Source: an uncultured Bacilli bacterium (GTDB lineage Bacteria > Bacillota_I > Bacilli_A > RF39 > UBA660). Taken from it: a stretch of DNA of 15,304 bases. Of the stretch, positions 14,415 to 15,304 are shown one piece after another (the first letter of the stretch is position 1; each line of letters opens with the position of its first letter). The position numbers were made by a program, and so were the translations under genes. Location of the stretch: NCBI GenBank assembly GCA_947627145.1, contig CANQUW010000018.1:1-15304 (forward strand). The letters run 5' to 3'. The notes below the pieces were generated by a model. The model saw nothing but the letters and a program-made list of their open reading frames with translations. It did not search any database and was not told where the DNA came from.

Positions 14415-15304
14415 TTACGCATTCTCTTCTGTAAAACTATCAAATTCATCTATCTCTTTAGTAGATAAATCTGTCTTACTAAGTTTTTCAAATATTTTTT
14501 TCTGTTCACGGGATAATTTCTTAGGCATAACAACTCTAAATACAACATACATATTACCTTTATGATGTCTATTTTTATTATCTATTCCACGTCCTTTAAT
14601 TCTCTGTTTATCATTAGTACTAGTACCACTAGGTACAGTAAGTTTAATATTTCCATTAATTGTAGGAATAGTCTTTTTACATCCAAGTAAAGCTTCATCT
14701 AAACTAAGTGGAACTTCTAAGTAAATGTCATCTCCTTCACGTTCAAAGTATTTATGATGTGAAACACTAAATTCTAAGTATAAATCTCCTGCTTCTCCTC
14801 CATTAGAACCAGCATTTCCTTTACCAGGAACACGAAGTCTATCTCCTGTATTAATTCCAGCGGGTATACTTACAGTAATAGTCTTGTTCTCAGTAACTTT
14901 ACCAGTACCATGACAATGACTACATTTCTTTTTATATGTTTTTCCACGGCCTTCACAATCAGGACAAGTTGTCTTAGTAAGAAAAGAACCAAATAAAGTA
15001 TGTTGTTCAGAAGTAATAGTACCACTTCCATGACACTTACTACAAGTTACTTCATCAAAACCACCTTTACCTTTACATTTACTACAATCTTCAACTACAT
15101 CTAAATCAAAATCTTTCTCACATCCATGACAAGCCTCCATGAAATCTACATTTACTCTAATTAACAAGTCATCTCCACGTCTTTTAGAATTACGAGAACG
15201 ACCTCCACCAAATCCGGAAGTAAATCCTCCTCTTCCACCACCGAATACACTATCGATGATATCATCTAAATCTATATCAACTCCGTCAAAACCTGAAAAT
15301 CCAG
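14415..15304 (-). CDS. dnaJ: Chaperone DnaJ, N-terminal part outside window
   Basis: The C-terminal about 296 residues of the Hsp40 co-chaperone that hands substrates to DnaK and stimulates its ATPase. The reading frame continues to the right edge, so the J domain and start codon are off the window; an apparent start near 15167 is only an in-frame TTG. Visible regions are the Gly/Phe-rich linker (DDIIDSVFGGGRGGFTSGFG), the zinc-binding domain with four CxxCxGxG repeats (CSKCKGKG, CSKCHGSG, CPDCEGRG, CSHCHGTG), and the two C-terminal substrate-binding domains (VSIPAGINTGDRLRVPGKG, DIYLEVPLSLDEALLG, and RIKGRGI). An extra CxxC (ACHGC) just before the first zinc repeat replaces residues that are usually AxxG. 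In Bacilli dnaJ usually ends the hrcA-grpE-dnaK-dnaJ operon; upstream genes are not visible. No strong terminator follows. Confidence 0.96.
   Translation of the reverse strand, partial: GFSGFDGVDIDLDDIIDSVFGGGRGGFTSGFGGGRSRNSKRRGDDLLIRVNVDFMEACHGCEKDFDLDVVEDCSKCKGKGGFDEVTCSKCHGSGTITSEQHTLFGSFLTKTTCPDCEGRGKTYKKKCSHCHGTGKVTENKTITVSIPAGINTGDRLRVPGKGNAGSNGGEAGDLYLEFSVSHHKYFEREGDDIYLEVPLSLDEALLGCKKTIPTINGNIKLTVPSGTSTNDKQRIKGRGIDNKNRHHKGNMYVVFRVVMPKKLSREQKKIFEKLSKTDLSTKEIDEFDSFTEENA

Overview
The window is strongly AT-rich with dense, mostly minus-strand genes, AGGAGG/AGGTGG-type ribosome binding sites, and a Bacilli-type gene set: a DnaD-domain DnaB replication initiator, a YqfQ-like protein, PilC/PilD competence or pilus proteins, pepF, tgt and dnaJ. 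It most likely comes from a low-GC Bacillota, class Bacilli, possibly a gut lineage; the genus cannot be read from the sequence. Trp is TGG and no reading frame is interrupted by TGA, so the standard bacterial code applies.

Layout. Positions 1-1517 (minus) are the 5' part of a group IIC intron: ribozyme domains at 1009-1517, then the reverse transcriptase/maturase ORF, which runs off the left edge. The intron starts three bases after the T-tract of the terminator hairpin that ends the neighbouring lipoprotein gene, which is the target choice typical of class C introns. Next come a lipid kinase plus lipoprotein operon (1530-2926), a small membrane protein (2986-3375), an amidoligase-family enzyme (3425-4513) with a structured leader, an unrecognised 155-aa protein (4632-5099), tRNA-Arg(CCT) on the plus strand (5200-5276), an HD-domain protein, a single-pass membrane protein, and dnaB (6464-7768).

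Positions 7816-8666 hold the most notable locus, a complete type III toxin-antitoxin system. In transcription order it has a near-consensus promoter, three 36-nt tandem repeats (the RNA antitoxin), a terminator, and a 164-aa ToxN/AbiQ-family endoribonuclease. The repeats fold as H-type pseudoknots, and the one divergent repeat differs from the others by two exact compensatory base-pair changes. A second promoter with a perfect 10-bp palindrome lies between the antitoxin terminator and the toxin gene, which is not the usual design.

The right part holds a two-gene pilC-pilD operon (8681-10875), a divergent yqfQ-like gene (10987-11307) that converges on tgt with a shared bidirectional terminator, tgt (11320-12432), pepF (12499-14337), and the 3' portion of dnaJ (14415 to the right edge). 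Most genes here have their own promoter and terminator. The clear cotranscribed pairs are the lipid kinase with its lipoprotein, and pilC with pilD.
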